From Bacteroidales bacterium F22 (lineage in GTDB: Bacteria; Bacteroidota; Bacteroidia; Bacteroidales; Bacteroidaceae): a stretch of DNA of 64,000 nt. Position 1 is the first letter of the stretch, and each line of letters begins with the position of its first letter. The notes beneath the pieces were generated by a model. The model saw only the letters and a list, made by a program, of their open reading frames with translations, made no database searches and was not told where the DNA came from. The translations under genes and the position numbers were made by a program. Where the stretch lies: NCBI GenBank assembly GCA_029541985.1, contig CP095414.1, positions 1,116,001 through 1,180,000 of the forward strand, in the 5' to 3' direction. Below are positions 29,850 through 39,178 of this stretch, piece after piece.

Positions 29850-30764
29850 ATGAAAGTTTTATTATTGACATTTTTAATGTTGTTTTCTCTAAACTCTTAT
29901 GGTTCGGGAAAAACAAATTTTGTTTTGTCTGATTTTGAGGCGACTCTATCCCCTACCGACAAAGCTGCTATTTTAATGGTGCACTTTGGTACCACCTACG
30001 AAAAGACTCGAAAAGAAACTATTGAGACCATCAATGAAAAAGTAAAACAGTCTTTTCCTCGCTTTGAAGTAAGAGAAGCTTATTCTTCGCGCATTGTATT
30101 GAGACGGCTCAAAAAACAGGGGATACTCAAAGATACGCCTATAGATGCTTTACTCAAACTTCGTGGGGATGGTTATACACATATCTTGGTACAAAGTACC
30201 AATTGTATAGAAGGGATTGAGATGGAAGCGCTAAGAAGAGAGGTAGCTACTGTATCGCCTTTCTTTAAAGAGATACGTGTGGGAACTCCCCTCCTTTATG
30301 ATGCTACTGATGCCCAAAAAGTGGTTTCTATCTTAGCTAAAAGATATGAGAACAGAGGTGAGGTGGTGCTGGTAGGACATGGCACATATACTCCTGCAAC
30401 GGCGACTTATGCTATGATGGACTATATGTTTAACGTAGAAGGCTATACGCATTTTCATGTGAGCACCATAGAGGGTTACCCTACTTTGGAAACGTTATTG
30501 ACTCAATTGAAAAGAACGAAAGCCAAACATCTCACATTGGTTCCTTTCATGTTAGTAGCGGGCAATCATGCTCATAACGACATTGCTGGAGACTGGAAAG
30601 AAGCATTAGAAAAAGAAGGGTATCAAGTGACTGTTGTTATGGAAGGATTAGGACAAGTACCTGAAATACAGGATCTATTTATTGAGCATCTTCATTTCAT
30701 CATCAAGCATCGTATGGTAGATATCATCAAGAAGAAAGCACGTTATGCGAAAGAAACTGACTAA
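29850..30764 (+). CDS. cbiK: CbiK-type cobaltochelatase with signal peptide
   Basis: The protein (304 residues) matches the anaerobic cobaltochelatase CbiK: AILMVHFGTTY (41-50 region), VREAYSSRIV, VGHGTYTPA with His177, and VAGNHAHND with His240 and His242. CbiK inserts Co(II) into sirohydrochlorin, the first step of the cobalt-early route. Unusually the first 18 residues form a typical export signal (hydrophobic LLLTFLMLFSL then SYGSG), which would put the enzyme in the periplasm. Exported CbiK homologues are known in Desulfovibrio. It is translationally coupled to btuB with no gap and lies under the B12 riboswitch. No cytoplasmic chelatase is seen in the window. Confidence 0.88.
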   Translation: MKVLLLTFLMLFSLNSYGSGKTNFVLSDFEATLSPTDKAAILMVHFGTTYEKTRKETIETINEKVKQSFPRFEVREAYSSRIVLRRLKKQGILKDTPIDALLKLRGDGYTHILVQSTNCIEGIEMEALRREVATVSPFFKEIRVGTPLLYDATDAQKVVSILAKRYENRGEVVLVGHGTYTPATATYAMMDYMFNVEGYTHFHVSTIEGYPTLETLLTQLKRTKAKHLTLVPFMLVAGNHAHNDIAGDWKEALEKEGYQVTVVMEGLGQVPEIQDLFIEHLHFIIKHRMVDIIKKKARYAKETD

Positions 30765-30793
30765 TTACATCTTCACTGTTCATCGCATTTTAC

Positions 30794-30801
30794 TATATTT
30801 G
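30794..30801 (+). promoter_or_regulatory. Possible -7 promoter box of the cbiH-C operon
   Basis: TATATTTG lies 26 bases before the ATG of the fused cbiH-cbiC gene in the 62-base gap after cbiK. No clear -33 element is present. It would give the biosynthetic run a start of its own, apart from the riboswitch-controlled message. Confidence 0.5.
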
Positions 30802-30826
30802 CAGGAGCGTCATCTATAATTAAAAA

Positions 30827-32236
30827 ATGAAAAAAGGAAAAATTATTATTGCTGGCATCGGTCCAGGAAATACATCAGATATCACTCCCGCTGTTATTTC
30901 AGCCTTGAGAGAAGCGAACGTTGTGATAGGATATAACTATTATTTTCAGTTCATACAATCGTGGATTTCACCAGACACCTTGTGCATAAACACAGGCATG
31001 AAGAAAGAAAAAGCACGTGCTGAACAAGCTTTTGAATATGCTTTAAAAGGAGATTGTGTCTGCGTTATTAGTTCGGGGGATGCTGGCATCTACGGTATGG
31101 CTCCTCTGATTCATGAAATGAAAAAAGAAAAAGGGTGCGATTTGGAATTAGTCACACTTCCAGGTATTAGTGCTTTTCAAAAAGCAGCTGCTTTGTTGGG
31201 GGCTCCCATTGGACATGATTTTTGCATCCTTTCGCTATCAGAATTAATGACGCCTTGGGCGCTTATTGAGAAGCGGATCAAAGCAGCAGCTCAGGCTGAC
31301 TTTGTAACGGCAGTTTATAATCCGAAGAGTAAAGGTCGCTATTGGCAACTCTATCGCATGAAAGAACTGTTTTTGGCGGAAGGACGCTCCCCGCTCACTC
31401 CTGTGGGCTATGTGCGTCAGGCTGGAAGAGAGGAGGAAGAAGTTCATTTAACGACACTCAGCGATTTCGATCCTGAGACCGTGGATATGTTTACAGTAGT
31501 TTTGTTTGGAAACTCTCAATCGTATGCATGGAACGATACTTTTGTTACTCCGCGAGGCTATTATCGGAAGGATACGGAGAAAACGGGGAAAATAGGACAG
31601 CAAATCATGATTAAAAGTTTTCAAACCATCGCTTCTCAATTGCAAAATCCAGACAGACCGCTTGATCATAAATGGGCTTTGCTCCACGCAATTCATACTA
31701 CTGCTGACTTTGAAATGGAGCAGTTACTTTATTCTGATCCCCAAGCGGTTGCTCAACTCTACGAAGCGATTGCTAGTGGTCAATTGAAAACGATTATTAC
31801 AGATGTTACCATGGTTACCTCTGGTATTCGAAAAGGCGCTTTAGAGCGCTTAGGTGTGGAGGTAAAATGTTACCTACATGACCCCCGAACGGCTAATTTA
31901 GCAGCTGATAAAGGGATCACGCGCACCCAAGCGGGCATTCGTTTGGCTTACGAGGAGTATCCTGAGGCTTTGTATGTTTTTGGTAATGCTCCTACGGCAC
32001 TAATGGAACTTTGTCATTTGATTCGGAAACAGCAAATAGCTCCTAGCGGTATCATTGCTGCTCCTGTGGGATTTGTACATGTAGAGGAATCTAAACACAT
32101 GGTGAAGCCTTTTACGCATATTCCTAAACTAATTGTTGAGGGACGAAAAGGGGGCAGTAATTTAGCTGCTACTTTGGTCAATGCCATTCTTTGTTATAAT
32201 GATGCAAATCAACTAAAACCAGGAAGAGATGTCTAA
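30827..32236 (+). CDS. CbiH-CbiC fusion: C17-methyltransferase and precorrin-8 methylmutase
   Basis: This 469-residue protein joins two enzymes of corrin ring synthesis. Residues about 1-245 are a tetrapyrrole methylase (IAGIGPGNTSDIT, SSGDAGIYGM, LPGISAFQ) of the CbiH/CobJ type, which methylates C17 with ring contraction. Residues about 260-465 are CbiC/CobH (HAIHTTADFE, ITDVTMVTSGI, VFGNAPTAL, PVGFVHVEESK), which moves the C11 methyl to C12. The two steps are not consecutive, so the fusion is organisational. The 3' end overlaps the next gene by 8 bases. Confidence 0.93.
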   Translation: MKKGKIIIAGIGPGNTSDITPAVISALREANVVIGYNYYFQFIQSWISPDTLCINTGMKKEKARAEQAFEYALKGDCVCVISSGDAGIYGMAPLIHEMKKEKGCDLELVTLPGISAFQKAAALLGAPIGHDFCILSLSELMTPWALIEKRIKAAAQADFVTAVYNPKSKGRYWQLYRMKELFLAEGRSPLTPVGYVRQAGREEEEVHLTTLSDFDPETVDMFTVVLFGNSQSYAWNDTFVTPRGYYRKDTEKTGKIGQQIMIKSFQTIASQLQNPDRPLDHKWALLHAIHTTADFEMEQLLYSDPQAVAQLYEAIASGQLKTIITDVTMVTSGIRKGALERLGVEVKCYLHDPRTANLAADKGITRTQAGIRLAYEEYPEALYVFGNAPTALMELCHLIRKQQIAPSGIIAAPVGFVHVEESKHMVKPFTHIPKLIVEGRKGGSNLAATLVNAILCYNDANQLKPGRDV

Positions 32237-33461
32237 CACTTCACCCACAACTTCTTTTTCTCCTCGCTTCATTGTCATCGGTTTAGATGATAATGAAGAG
32301 CAGTGTTTCCCGCTCGAGGTCCAAGAAAAAATACGTAAAGGATGTATCTTTTCAGGGGGTATCAGACATCATACACTTGTCCAATCTCTTTTGCCTGAAC
32401 AAGCGGAATGGATTGATATCTCTGTCCCACTGAATGCCGTATTTGAACAGTATCGAAATAAACAGGAGATTGTGGTATTTGCTTCGGGCGACCCTCTTTT
32501 CTTTGGTTTTGCCAATACCTTGAAAAGAGAGTTTCCACAAGCTGAATTAGAGTTATTCCCCTATTTCAATTCTTTACAGGTATTAGCTCATCGTTTGCAA
32601 ATGCCTTATCATGATATGAAGGTGGTTTCACTCACAGGACGCCCTTGGAAGGGTTTTGATTGTGCTTTATTGGAACGTACGCCCAAAATAGGCGTGCTTA
32701 CTGATCGAAAAAAAACACCTGCTGTCATCGCGCAACGTATGCTTGATTATGGTTATAATCATTACCGTATGTTTGTTGGAGAACATTTAGGTAATAAAGA
32801 ACTTGAACAAGTTCGAAGTTTTGCCTTAACTGAAGTCGCCAACCAAGCATTTACTTTTCCCAATAATATATTATTAGTAGGAGAGGAGAAAAAACTACGT
32901 ATGGGACATCCGTTTGGCATTGCAGATGAACAGTTCGAATTGTTGAACGGTAGAAGAAGAATGATTACCAAAGCACCCATTCGATTGGCTACATTAAGTG
33001 CTCTCGAGTTGTCTCGATACACTTCTTTCTGGGATATTGGTTTTTGTACGGGATCGGTCTCCATAGAAGCCAAATTACAGTTCCCGCATCTTGAAGTGAC
33101 TTCTTTTGAAAAACGAGCAGAAGGAAAAGCTCTCTTGCAAATCAATAGTCAGCGCTTCGGTGCTTTGGGTCTTGCGCCTATAATTGGCGATTTTATGACC
33201 TTAGATCTCACAGCTTATCCTCCTCCTGAAGCTGTTTTTATAGGAGGACATGGAGGGGCTCTACACGCCATGATTGAAAAGGTGAGTCGTATCCTCTCCC
33301 CTGGTGGAACCCTTGTTTTTAATGCGGTTTCACCTCAAAGTAAACAAGAATTTATACAAGCTGCAGAAGATTGTAATCTATCTTTACAACCTGCTACTAA
33401 AATAACGGTGGATTTATTTAATCCTATTGAAATATTAAAAGCCACTTCACCTATTTATTAA
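32229..33461 (+). CDS. CbiE-CbiT fusion: precorrin-6Y C5,15-methyltransferase (decarboxylating)
   Basis: This 410-residue bifunctional protein corresponds to CobL. Residues about 12-215 are a CbiE-type tetrapyrrole methylase (VIGLDDNEEQ, FASGDPLFFG). Residues about 235-405 are a CbiT-type Rossmann methyltransferase (FWDIGFCTGSVSIEA, FIGGHGGALH). It methylates C5 and C15 and removes the acetate carboxyl. The usual DxGxGTG loop of CbiT reads DIGFCTGS here. It overlaps the preceding gene and ends 5 bases before the next one. Confidence 0.92.
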   Translation: MSNTSPTTSFSPRFIVIGLDDNEEQCFPLEVQEKIRKGCIFSGGIRHHTLVQSLLPEQAEWIDISVPLNAVFEQYRNKQEIVVFASGDPLFFGFANTLKREFPQAELELFPYFNSLQVLAHRLQMPYHDMKVVSLTGRPWKGFDCALLERTPKIGVLTDRKKTPAVIAQRMLDYGYNHYRMFVGEHLGNKELEQVRSFALTEVANQAFTFPNNILLVGEEKKLRMGHPFGIADEQFELLNGRRRMITKAPIRLATLSALELSRYTSFWDIGFCTGSVSIEAKLQFPHLEVTSFEKRAEGKALLQINSQRFGALGLAPIIGDFMTLDLTAYPPPEAVFIGGHGGALHAMIEKVSRILSPGGTLVFNAVSPQSKQEFIQAAEDCNLSLQPATKITVDLFNPIEILKATSPIY

Positions 33462-33466
33462 GTCTT

Positions 33467-35272
33467 ATGAACATAGCTATTTTAATCATATCGGAACAAG
33501 GTCTTCACGTTGCTCAACAACTCCAAAAAGAATGGCCTCAAGCTACACTTTATAGTACGCATGCATTTCCTGAGTGTCAACGCATTGCTTCTATTCCTGT
33601 TTTTATGGAAACGGCCTTTTCTACCACAGATGCCTTCTTCTTTATTGGGGCTATGGGAATCTGTGTGCGTAGTATAGCTCCATACATCATACATAAACAT
33701 ACAGACCCTGCGGTAATCTGCATAGATAGCACGGGTAAATATGCTGTTTCTGTACTCTCAGGACATGTAGGAAAAGCGAATGAACTCACGAAGCATGCGG
33801 CACAACAATTGGGGGCAGAGCCTGTTATTACAACTCAAAGTGATCGCACCGGATTATGGGCACTAGACACACTCAATGAACGCTACGGTTGGGAAATCTA
33901 TATACCGCAAGCAAAAGACACGCTTAATGCTTTGATTGCGCGTTTCGTAAACCGACAACCTACGGCTTTGCTCTTGGAAGCGAATGATGAAGGTACGGCT
34001 TTCTTGATGGAAAATGCATTGCCTCATGTTACTGTCTTTCGACACATAGAGGATATCGAATGGAGTCAATTTCAACTACTCCTTGTGGTATCGCCTTTTC
34101 ATCACGACATTCCTAAAGCATTTCCTACGCTGCAATATGTACCGAAAGTGCTACATTTAGGAGTGGGATTGGCTCGTCAAGCAAAACCTGTAGAGGAAAT
34201 CCTCGAGAAAATTTGGGCGCATTTGAAAGCGTATCGCCTGCTGCCTAAAGCGATTAAAAGTATAAATACAATTGATGTGAAGAAAGATGAGCCTGTCATC
34301 AAAGCTTTGCAAACGACATATCCCGTGCATTTCTTTACCGCAGATACGCTCAATACGGTAGAAGTGCCCTCACCGAGTGAGGTCGTTTGTAAGCATGTGG
34401 GCACACCTAGTGTTTGTGAAGCTGCTGCTCTCTTAGCATCGGGAAATACTGAACTCATCTTTCCTAAGATAAAAGACCAAAGCTATACACTTGCGGCAGC
34501 TTTTGATCCTGCTATGACAAAGAAGGGACATATCGAGATTGTAGGAGCTGGTCCTGGAGATCCTGATTTAATCTCAGTAAGAGGACGAAAAATGCTGGAG
34601 AAAGCTGATCTGATTCTTTATGCGGGCAGCTTAGTTCCTCGTGAATTAACGTTGTGTGCTAAAGCAGGGGCTACTGTAGTTAGTTCGGCTTCGATGAATC
34701 TAGAGGAACAGTTTGAACTAATGAAAGAGTTTTACGATCGGGGAGCTTTTGTGGTTCGACTACATACGGGAGATCCGTGCATCTATGGAGCGATTGAGGA
34801 ACAAATGAATTTCTTTGATCGTTACAAGATGAGCTATAACATTACGCCTGGTATTTCTTCGTTTCAAGCTGCTGCTGCTGCTCTTCGCTCTCAATTTACC
34901 ATCCCTGAAAAGGTTCAAACGATTATCTTGACACGAGGTGAAGGACGTACCCCCATGCCTGATAAAGAAAAGCTTCATCTTTTAGCCCGCTCGCAAAGCA
35001 CGATGTGTATTTTCTTAAGCGCGGGTATTGTGGATAAAGTACAGGAGGAGTTATTGAAAGAATATCCTGAAGAAACACCTGTTGCTGCATGCTATCATCT
35101 TACTTGGAAGGATCAACGTATCTATCGTGGTGAGTTGAAAAATTTAGCTCAGATTGTAAAAGAAAATGGATTGAAGCTGACTACGATGATTGTGATTGGT
35201 ACATCAATAGATAATAGAGATGGAGTTTCTAAATTGTATAATAAACATTTTAAACATCTTTTCCGCTCATGA
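33467..35272 (+). CDS. CbiG-CbiF fusion: cobalt-precorrin-5A hydrolase and C11-methyltransferase
   Basis: The first 340 residues are CbiG (FFIGAMGICVRSIAP, VSVLSGHVGKANELT, LGVGLARQAK, GTPSVCEAAAL), which opens the delta-lactone and releases acetaldehyde. Residues about 350-600 are CbiF/CobM (IVGAGPGDPDLIS, YAGSLVP, LHTGDPCIYGA, ITPGISSFQAA), which methylates C11. The presence of CbiG marks the pathway as the anaerobic cobalt-early type. The two activities are consecutive in the pathway. Its end overlaps the next start by 4 bases (ATGA). Confidence 0.94.
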   Translation: MNIAILIISEQGLHVAQQLQKEWPQATLYSTHAFPECQRIASIPVFMETAFSTTDAFFFIGAMGICVRSIAPYIIHKHTDPAVICIDSTGKYAVSVLSGHVGKANELTKHAAQQLGAEPVITTQSDRTGLWALDTLNERYGWEIYIPQAKDTLNALIARFVNRQPTALLLEANDEGTAFLMENALPHVTVFRHIEDIEWSQFQLLLVVSPFHHDIPKAFPTLQYVPKVLHLGVGLARQAKPVEEILEKIWAHLKAYRLLPKAIKSINTIDVKKDEPVIKALQTTYPVHFFTADTLNTVEVPSPSEVVCKHVGTPSVCEAAALLASGNTELIFPKIKDQSYTLAAAFDPAMTKKGHIEIVGAGPGDPDLISVRGRKMLEKADLILYAGSLVPRELTLCAKAGATVVSSASMNLEEQFELMKEFYDRGAFVVRLHTGDPCIYGAIEEQMNFFDRYKMSYNITPGISSFQAAAAALRSQFTIPEKVQTIILTRGEGRTPMPDKEKLHLLARSQSTMCIFLSAGIVDKVQEELLKEYPEETPVAACYHLTWKDQRIYRGELKNLAQIVKENGLKLTTMIVIGTSIDNRDGVSKLYNKHFKHLFRS

Positions 35273-37113
35273 TTCTAATTCTTGGAGGTACAACAGAAGG
35301 ACGAAGGGTTGTGAAAGTGCTAGATCAATCACAACAAGTTTTTTACTACTCTACACGAGGAAGTAGACAAGAGCTAGTTTCTGCGCATGGCATCCACCTC
35401 ACAGGGGGAATGAATACGTATGAAATGAAACAATTCTGCGAGACGCATGCCATTCGTTTACTGATTGATGCAGCTCATCCGTTTGCTAAACAACTTCACC
35501 AAACGGTGAGTGAGGTGGCACTAGCATTGGCATTGCCCGTCATTCGATTCGAAAGAATCTATCCTCCAAGGTCTCCTGCAATCACTTGGTGTAAAAATTA
35601 TGCAGAAGCCATTCAGAAACTGGAAGAGCAAGGAATTACTAAATTGTTGGCACTCACGGGAGTACAAACCATTGCCGCTTTGAAACCTTATTGGAAGCAG
35701 CATCCTGATTGTTGGTTCAGAGTTCTCAAACGTGAGGAATCTGTACAGTTAGCACTGAAAGATGGATTCCCTAAAGAACGAATCTGTTTCTATGGCGATT
35801 TGGAAGAAAGAGATTTACTCAAAGCATTGAGACCTGAAGCCCTATTGACCAAAGAGAGTGGAATGAGCGGTGGCTTTCAAGAGAAAATAGACGCAGCTGA
35901 ACAAGAGCATGTGCCGGTTTTTGCCATTGAACGCCCCCCACTCCCCCTGCACTTTATCTTGGTTGATGGAGATTGGGGACTTCGAAAAAAAATAGAACAA
36001 CTGTTGCCTTCCTTTTTTCCTTTGCACTCCGGTTTCACCACTGGTTCTTGTGCTACTGCAGCTTCAAAAGCAGCTCTTCTTGCTCTCTTATCTCAGGAAG
36101 TACAAACGAGTTGTCAATTTACGCTACCTAATGGAGAAGTTCTGGAAATGCCGATTGAGCACACTCAACTTTCCACTAAGAGTGCTACGTGTACTGTTTA
36201 TAAAAAGGCTGGGGATGATCCTGATGTGACCAATGGAATTGCGATAGAGGCTAAAGTGACGTTTCCTTCTTCAAACAAGGAAGACGAAACAGCAGAGGCT
36301 ATCTGTATTCTGGGAGGAGAAGGAGTTGGTCAAGTGACTTTACCTGGCTTAGGGTTACCCATTGGGGGACCTGCTATTAACGTTGTTCCTCAACAAATGA
36401 TTCGTGAAAACTTACAAGAGGTTCTTGAATTAAATGGGCTAGATCAGGCACATCTGGATGTGCTGATTACGGTTCCACAAGGACGTAAGATAGCACAACG
36501 AACTTTCAATCCAAAGTTGGGTATCGTTGGAGGCATCTCTATTATTGGCACCTCAGGCATCGTACAACCATTTTCCAGTGAGGCTTTTATACAATCTATC
36601 AAAAAAGAAATAGAAGTGGCTAAAGCTATTGGCAATTCCCAGGTCGTCTTTAATTCGGGAGCTAAAAGTGAGCGTTTCATCAAAGGAGAATATCCTAATC
36701 TTCCCGCTCAGGCTTTTATTCATTATGGCAATTTTATTGGGGAAAGCTTAAAATTGGCCGCTAAGCTTTCTATCAAGAAAGTGACTTTAGGTATCATGAT
36801 TGGGAAAGCTGTTAAATTGGCTGAAGGGCACTTGGATACACATAGTAAAAAAGTAACCTTCAATAAAGCTTTTATCTATGAATTATTACAATCTATTGGT
36901 GCGGATAAAGAAACATTAGAAAAAGCGAATCAACTAACAATAGTCCGTGAATTATGGCAATTAATCCCTTCAGATTTGCTAGATAAATGGGTTCAGGTTT
37001 TACTAGCTCATTGTTATCGGGTTTGTGCCCCACTCTTGCCTGAAAGTGAATTGACGATCATCCTTATCCATGAACAGGGGACTTGCTTTCATGCTCACGT
37101 CGAAAGGGAATAA
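35269..37113 (+). CDS. CbiJ-CbiD fusion: precorrin-6A reductase and C1-methyltransferase
   Basis: Residues about 1-245 are CbiJ/CobK (ILGGTTEGRRV, DAAHPFAKQL, TKESGMSGGF), the reductase of the corrin ring. Residues about 255-610 are CbiD (SGFTTGSCATAASKA, LPNGEVLEMP, GGISIIGTSGI), which methylates C1. CbiD and CbiJ act in adjoining steps. The last 50 bases overlap the 3' end of the convergent ABC ATPase gene, an unusually long tail-to-tail overlap. Both reading frames look intact up to their stops. Confidence 0.93.
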   Translation: MILILGGTTEGRRVVKVLDQSQQVFYYSTRGSRQELVSAHGIHLTGGMNTYEMKQFCETHAIRLLIDAAHPFAKQLHQTVSEVALALALPVIRFERIYPPRSPAITWCKNYAEAIQKLEEQGITKLLALTGVQTIAALKPYWKQHPDCWFRVLKREESVQLALKDGFPKERICFYGDLEERDLLKALRPEALLTKESGMSGGFQEKIDAAEQEHVPVFAIERPPLPLHFILVDGDWGLRKKIEQLLPSFFPLHSGFTTGSCATAASKAALLALLSQEVQTSCQFTLPNGEVLEMPIEHTQLSTKSATCTVYKKAGDDPDVTNGIAIEAKVTFPSSNKEDETAEAICILGGEGVGQVTLPGLGLPIGGPAINVVPQQMIRENLQEVLELNGLDQAHLDVLITVPQGRKIAQRTFNPKLGIVGGISIIGTSGIVQPFSSEAFIQSIKKEIEVAKAIGNSQVVFNSGAKSERFIKGEYPNLPAQAFIHYGNFIGESLKLAAKLSIKKVTLGIMIGKAVKLAEGHLDTHSKKVTFNKAFIYELLQSIGADKETLEKANQLTIVRELWQLIPSDLLDKWVQVLLAHCYRVCAPLLPESELTIILIHEQGTCFHAHVERE

Positions 37114-38137
37114 AGGGCCGTTCTTTTAGAATTAAAGTTACCGCAGTGAGAAGTTCGTCGATACTACATACTTCAATAGGAGGATTATTGGATACATGAA
37201 TGACAAAAGGTTTATCACTGTTTAAATTCCCCGTTTCGATCATAATTTCTGCATCCACTTTACGGTCTGCGAAGATACCATTTCGCTCTAGGGCTTTTCG
37301 TACCATGGCAAATTTTTGCCCGTGACCGACCATCCGAATAGCAGTAATATATTCATTTTCAATGCGAAACAAGCCTGTATTTTTATCAAAGAAGATTCCT
37401 TTATGAGCGAAAAACTGACTTAAACTGCCATCGAGCGATAAGTCTTCTGGCGTACCTATACTGATGCCCTGTTTTTGATCCATAAGCCAAATTTTATCGG
37501 CTATTTGCAGAGCTAACTCTAAATCATGGGTGGATAAGAAGATAGTTTTTCCCATCTCTCGGCTCAGCCGATGCAACAGTTGCATCATTTCAACTTTGCT
37601 CGGAAAGTCTAAGAAAGCCGTGGGTTCATCTAAATAGATAATGGGAGTGGATTGTGCCAATGCCTTAGCTATCATGACTTTATGTCTTTCACCATCGCTC
37701 AAGGTGTGCACCATACGGTATTTCAGATGCTTTATTTGCACCATCTTGATGGCTGCATCTACTTCGTGTCTATCTTTTGCACTTAAGCCACCCCAAAATC
37801 CGGTATAAGGGCTACGTCCTAAACCAACTAATTCTTTCACCGTCATATTTCGAAGGTCGCATTTTTCGGTTAGCACGACACTTATTACTTTGGCTAATTG
37901 CTTATCGTTGTAGGACTTAAGGGGCTTCCCTTGTATCCTAATTTCTCCATCCAACGAAGCTTGAAAAGCAGATAGTGTACGTAGAAGGGTTGATTTTCCG
38001 ACTCCATTCGCTCCAATCAAACAAGTTAATTCACCTGCATTGATCGTTGCATCGATGCATTGAGCCACGACTTTGGACTTATGGTTAGTTTTATAACCAA
38101 TGGAAAGTTGCTGAAGTTCTATGGTTTTCTTTTTCAT
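37064..38137 (-). CDS. ABC transporter ATPase, BtuD/FecE-like
   Basis: This 357-residue ATPase pairs with the adjacent permease and binding protein to import a corrinoid (inferred from the locus) or an iron chelate. It shows Walker A GANGVGKST, a signature LSDGERHK, Walker B IIYLDEPTAF and an H-loop STHD. After the ATPase core (about residue 250) there is an extra segment of about 100 residues (IRMVGHGQKFAMVRKALERNG) not found in the minimal BtuD. Its last codons overlap the convergent cbiJ-D gene. The start overlaps the permease stop by 4 bases. Confidence 0.88.
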   Translation of the reverse strand: MKKKTIELQQLSIGYKTNHKSKVVAQCIDATINAGELTCLIGANGVGKSTLLRTLSAFQASLDGEIRIQGKPLKSYNDKQLAKVISVVLTEKCDLRNMTVKELVGLGRSPYTGFWGGLSAKDRHEVDAAIKMVQIKHLKYRMVHTLSDGERHKVMIAKALAQSTPIIYLDEPTAFLDFPSKVEMMQLLHRLSREMGKTIFLSTHDLELALQIADKIWLMDQKQGISIGTPEDLSLDGSLSQFFAHKGIFFDKNTGLFRIENEYITAIRMVGHGQKFAMVRKALERNGIFADRKVDAEIMIETGNLNSDKPFVIHVSNNPPIEVCSIDELLTAVTLILKERPFIPFRREHESKSPVHG

Positions 38138-39171
38138 TCACTAAGATCTTGCTTACGTTTACTAAAAAGTACAGAAGCCACTACGGGTGCTCCCACTAAT
38201 GCGGTCACTGAATTAACTGGTAAAGCACCTTCAAATCCAGGCATACGTGCCACCAAATTGCAGAATAAAGCGAGTACAGCCCCCATCAACAAGGAAGCTG
38301 GCATTAAAATACGATGATTGGAAGACTGAAAAATGGCCCGGCAAAGATGGGGCACAGCTAAACCGATAAACATGATAGGTCCACAATAAGCGGTCACAAT
38401 GGCCACCAATATACCTGACGAAGAAATAACCAAAAAACGTGCTTGTTTTACATTGAGTCCTAAGTTACGAGCATAGGAATCACCTAGCAGCATCAGATTC
38501 ATGTTTTTGATGAGTAAAAAAGACAGCGGTATGAAAAGTAACATCAGAGAAATAAAGAGATAGACTTGGTCTCCTGATACTTTTGAGAAACTACCCAACC
38601 CCCATATCACATAAGAACGGATATCTTCTTCCACACTAAAATATTTTAATACGCCGATTATAGCATTGGCTACATAACCAATCATAACACCTATGATAAG
38701 GATTGTGACATTACCTCGCACCTTCTGAGATACATAGACAATTAAAGCCATCACAGAGAGTGCACCTACAATGGCTGCTACAGAAACAGCCACCTCACCT
38801 ACATAACCCAATTGGCTCAGGGCTAATTGTCCAATGCTTCCCGAAAATAATACGACAAAAGCAACTCCTAAGCTAGCTCCCGAACTGATACCTAGTACCG
38901 AAGGTCCAGCTAAAGGGTTACGAAAAACCGTTTGCATCTGGAGCCCACTAATGGAAAGTGCAGCTCCTGCAAAAAGAGCTGTTAACGCTTGAGGCACTCG
39001 CGACTTCCAAATGATATTTTCCCAAATTATAGTATGGGTTGATTTACCCAATAAAATATCGATGACGGCATCCAAAGGGATGGTGACTGATCCTAATAAT
39101 AAGTTTAATAGAAAAAGGAATATAATGAGTACAAAAAGTGCCAACATTAAGGGGAATACGGGTCGTTGCAT
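38134..39171 (-). CDS. FecCD/BtuC-family ABC permease
   Basis: This 345-residue inner-membrane protein has 9-10 membrane segments and the family motifs (WKSRVPQALTALFAGAALSISG, described here as one N-terminal block; LAGPSVLGISSGASLG; GLAVPHLCRAIF near the ATPase contact). It forms the channel of a BtuCDF-like importer with its neighbours. Corrinoid as substrate is inferred from being embedded among cobalamin genes. It is 7 bases from the binding-protein gene, so btuF-C-D-like genes form one operon. Confidence 0.9.
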   Translation of the reverse strand: MQRPVFPLMLALFVLIIFLFLLNLLLGSVTIPLDAVIDILLGKSTHTIIWENIIWKSRVPQALTALFAGAALSISGLQMQTVFRNPLAGPSVLGISSGASLGVAFVVLFSGSIGQLALSQLGYVGEVAVSVAAIVGALSVMALIVYVSQKVRGNVTILIIGVMIGYVANAIIGVLKYFSVEEDIRSYVIWGLGSFSKVSGDQVYLFISLMLLFIPLSFLLIKNMNLMLLGDSYARNLGLNVKQARFLVISSSGILVAIVTAYCGPIMFIGLAVPHLCRAIFQSSNHRILMPASLLMGAVLALFCNLVARMPGFEGALPVNSVTALVGAPVVASVLFSKRKQDLSE

Positions 39172-39178
39172 CTCGTCT

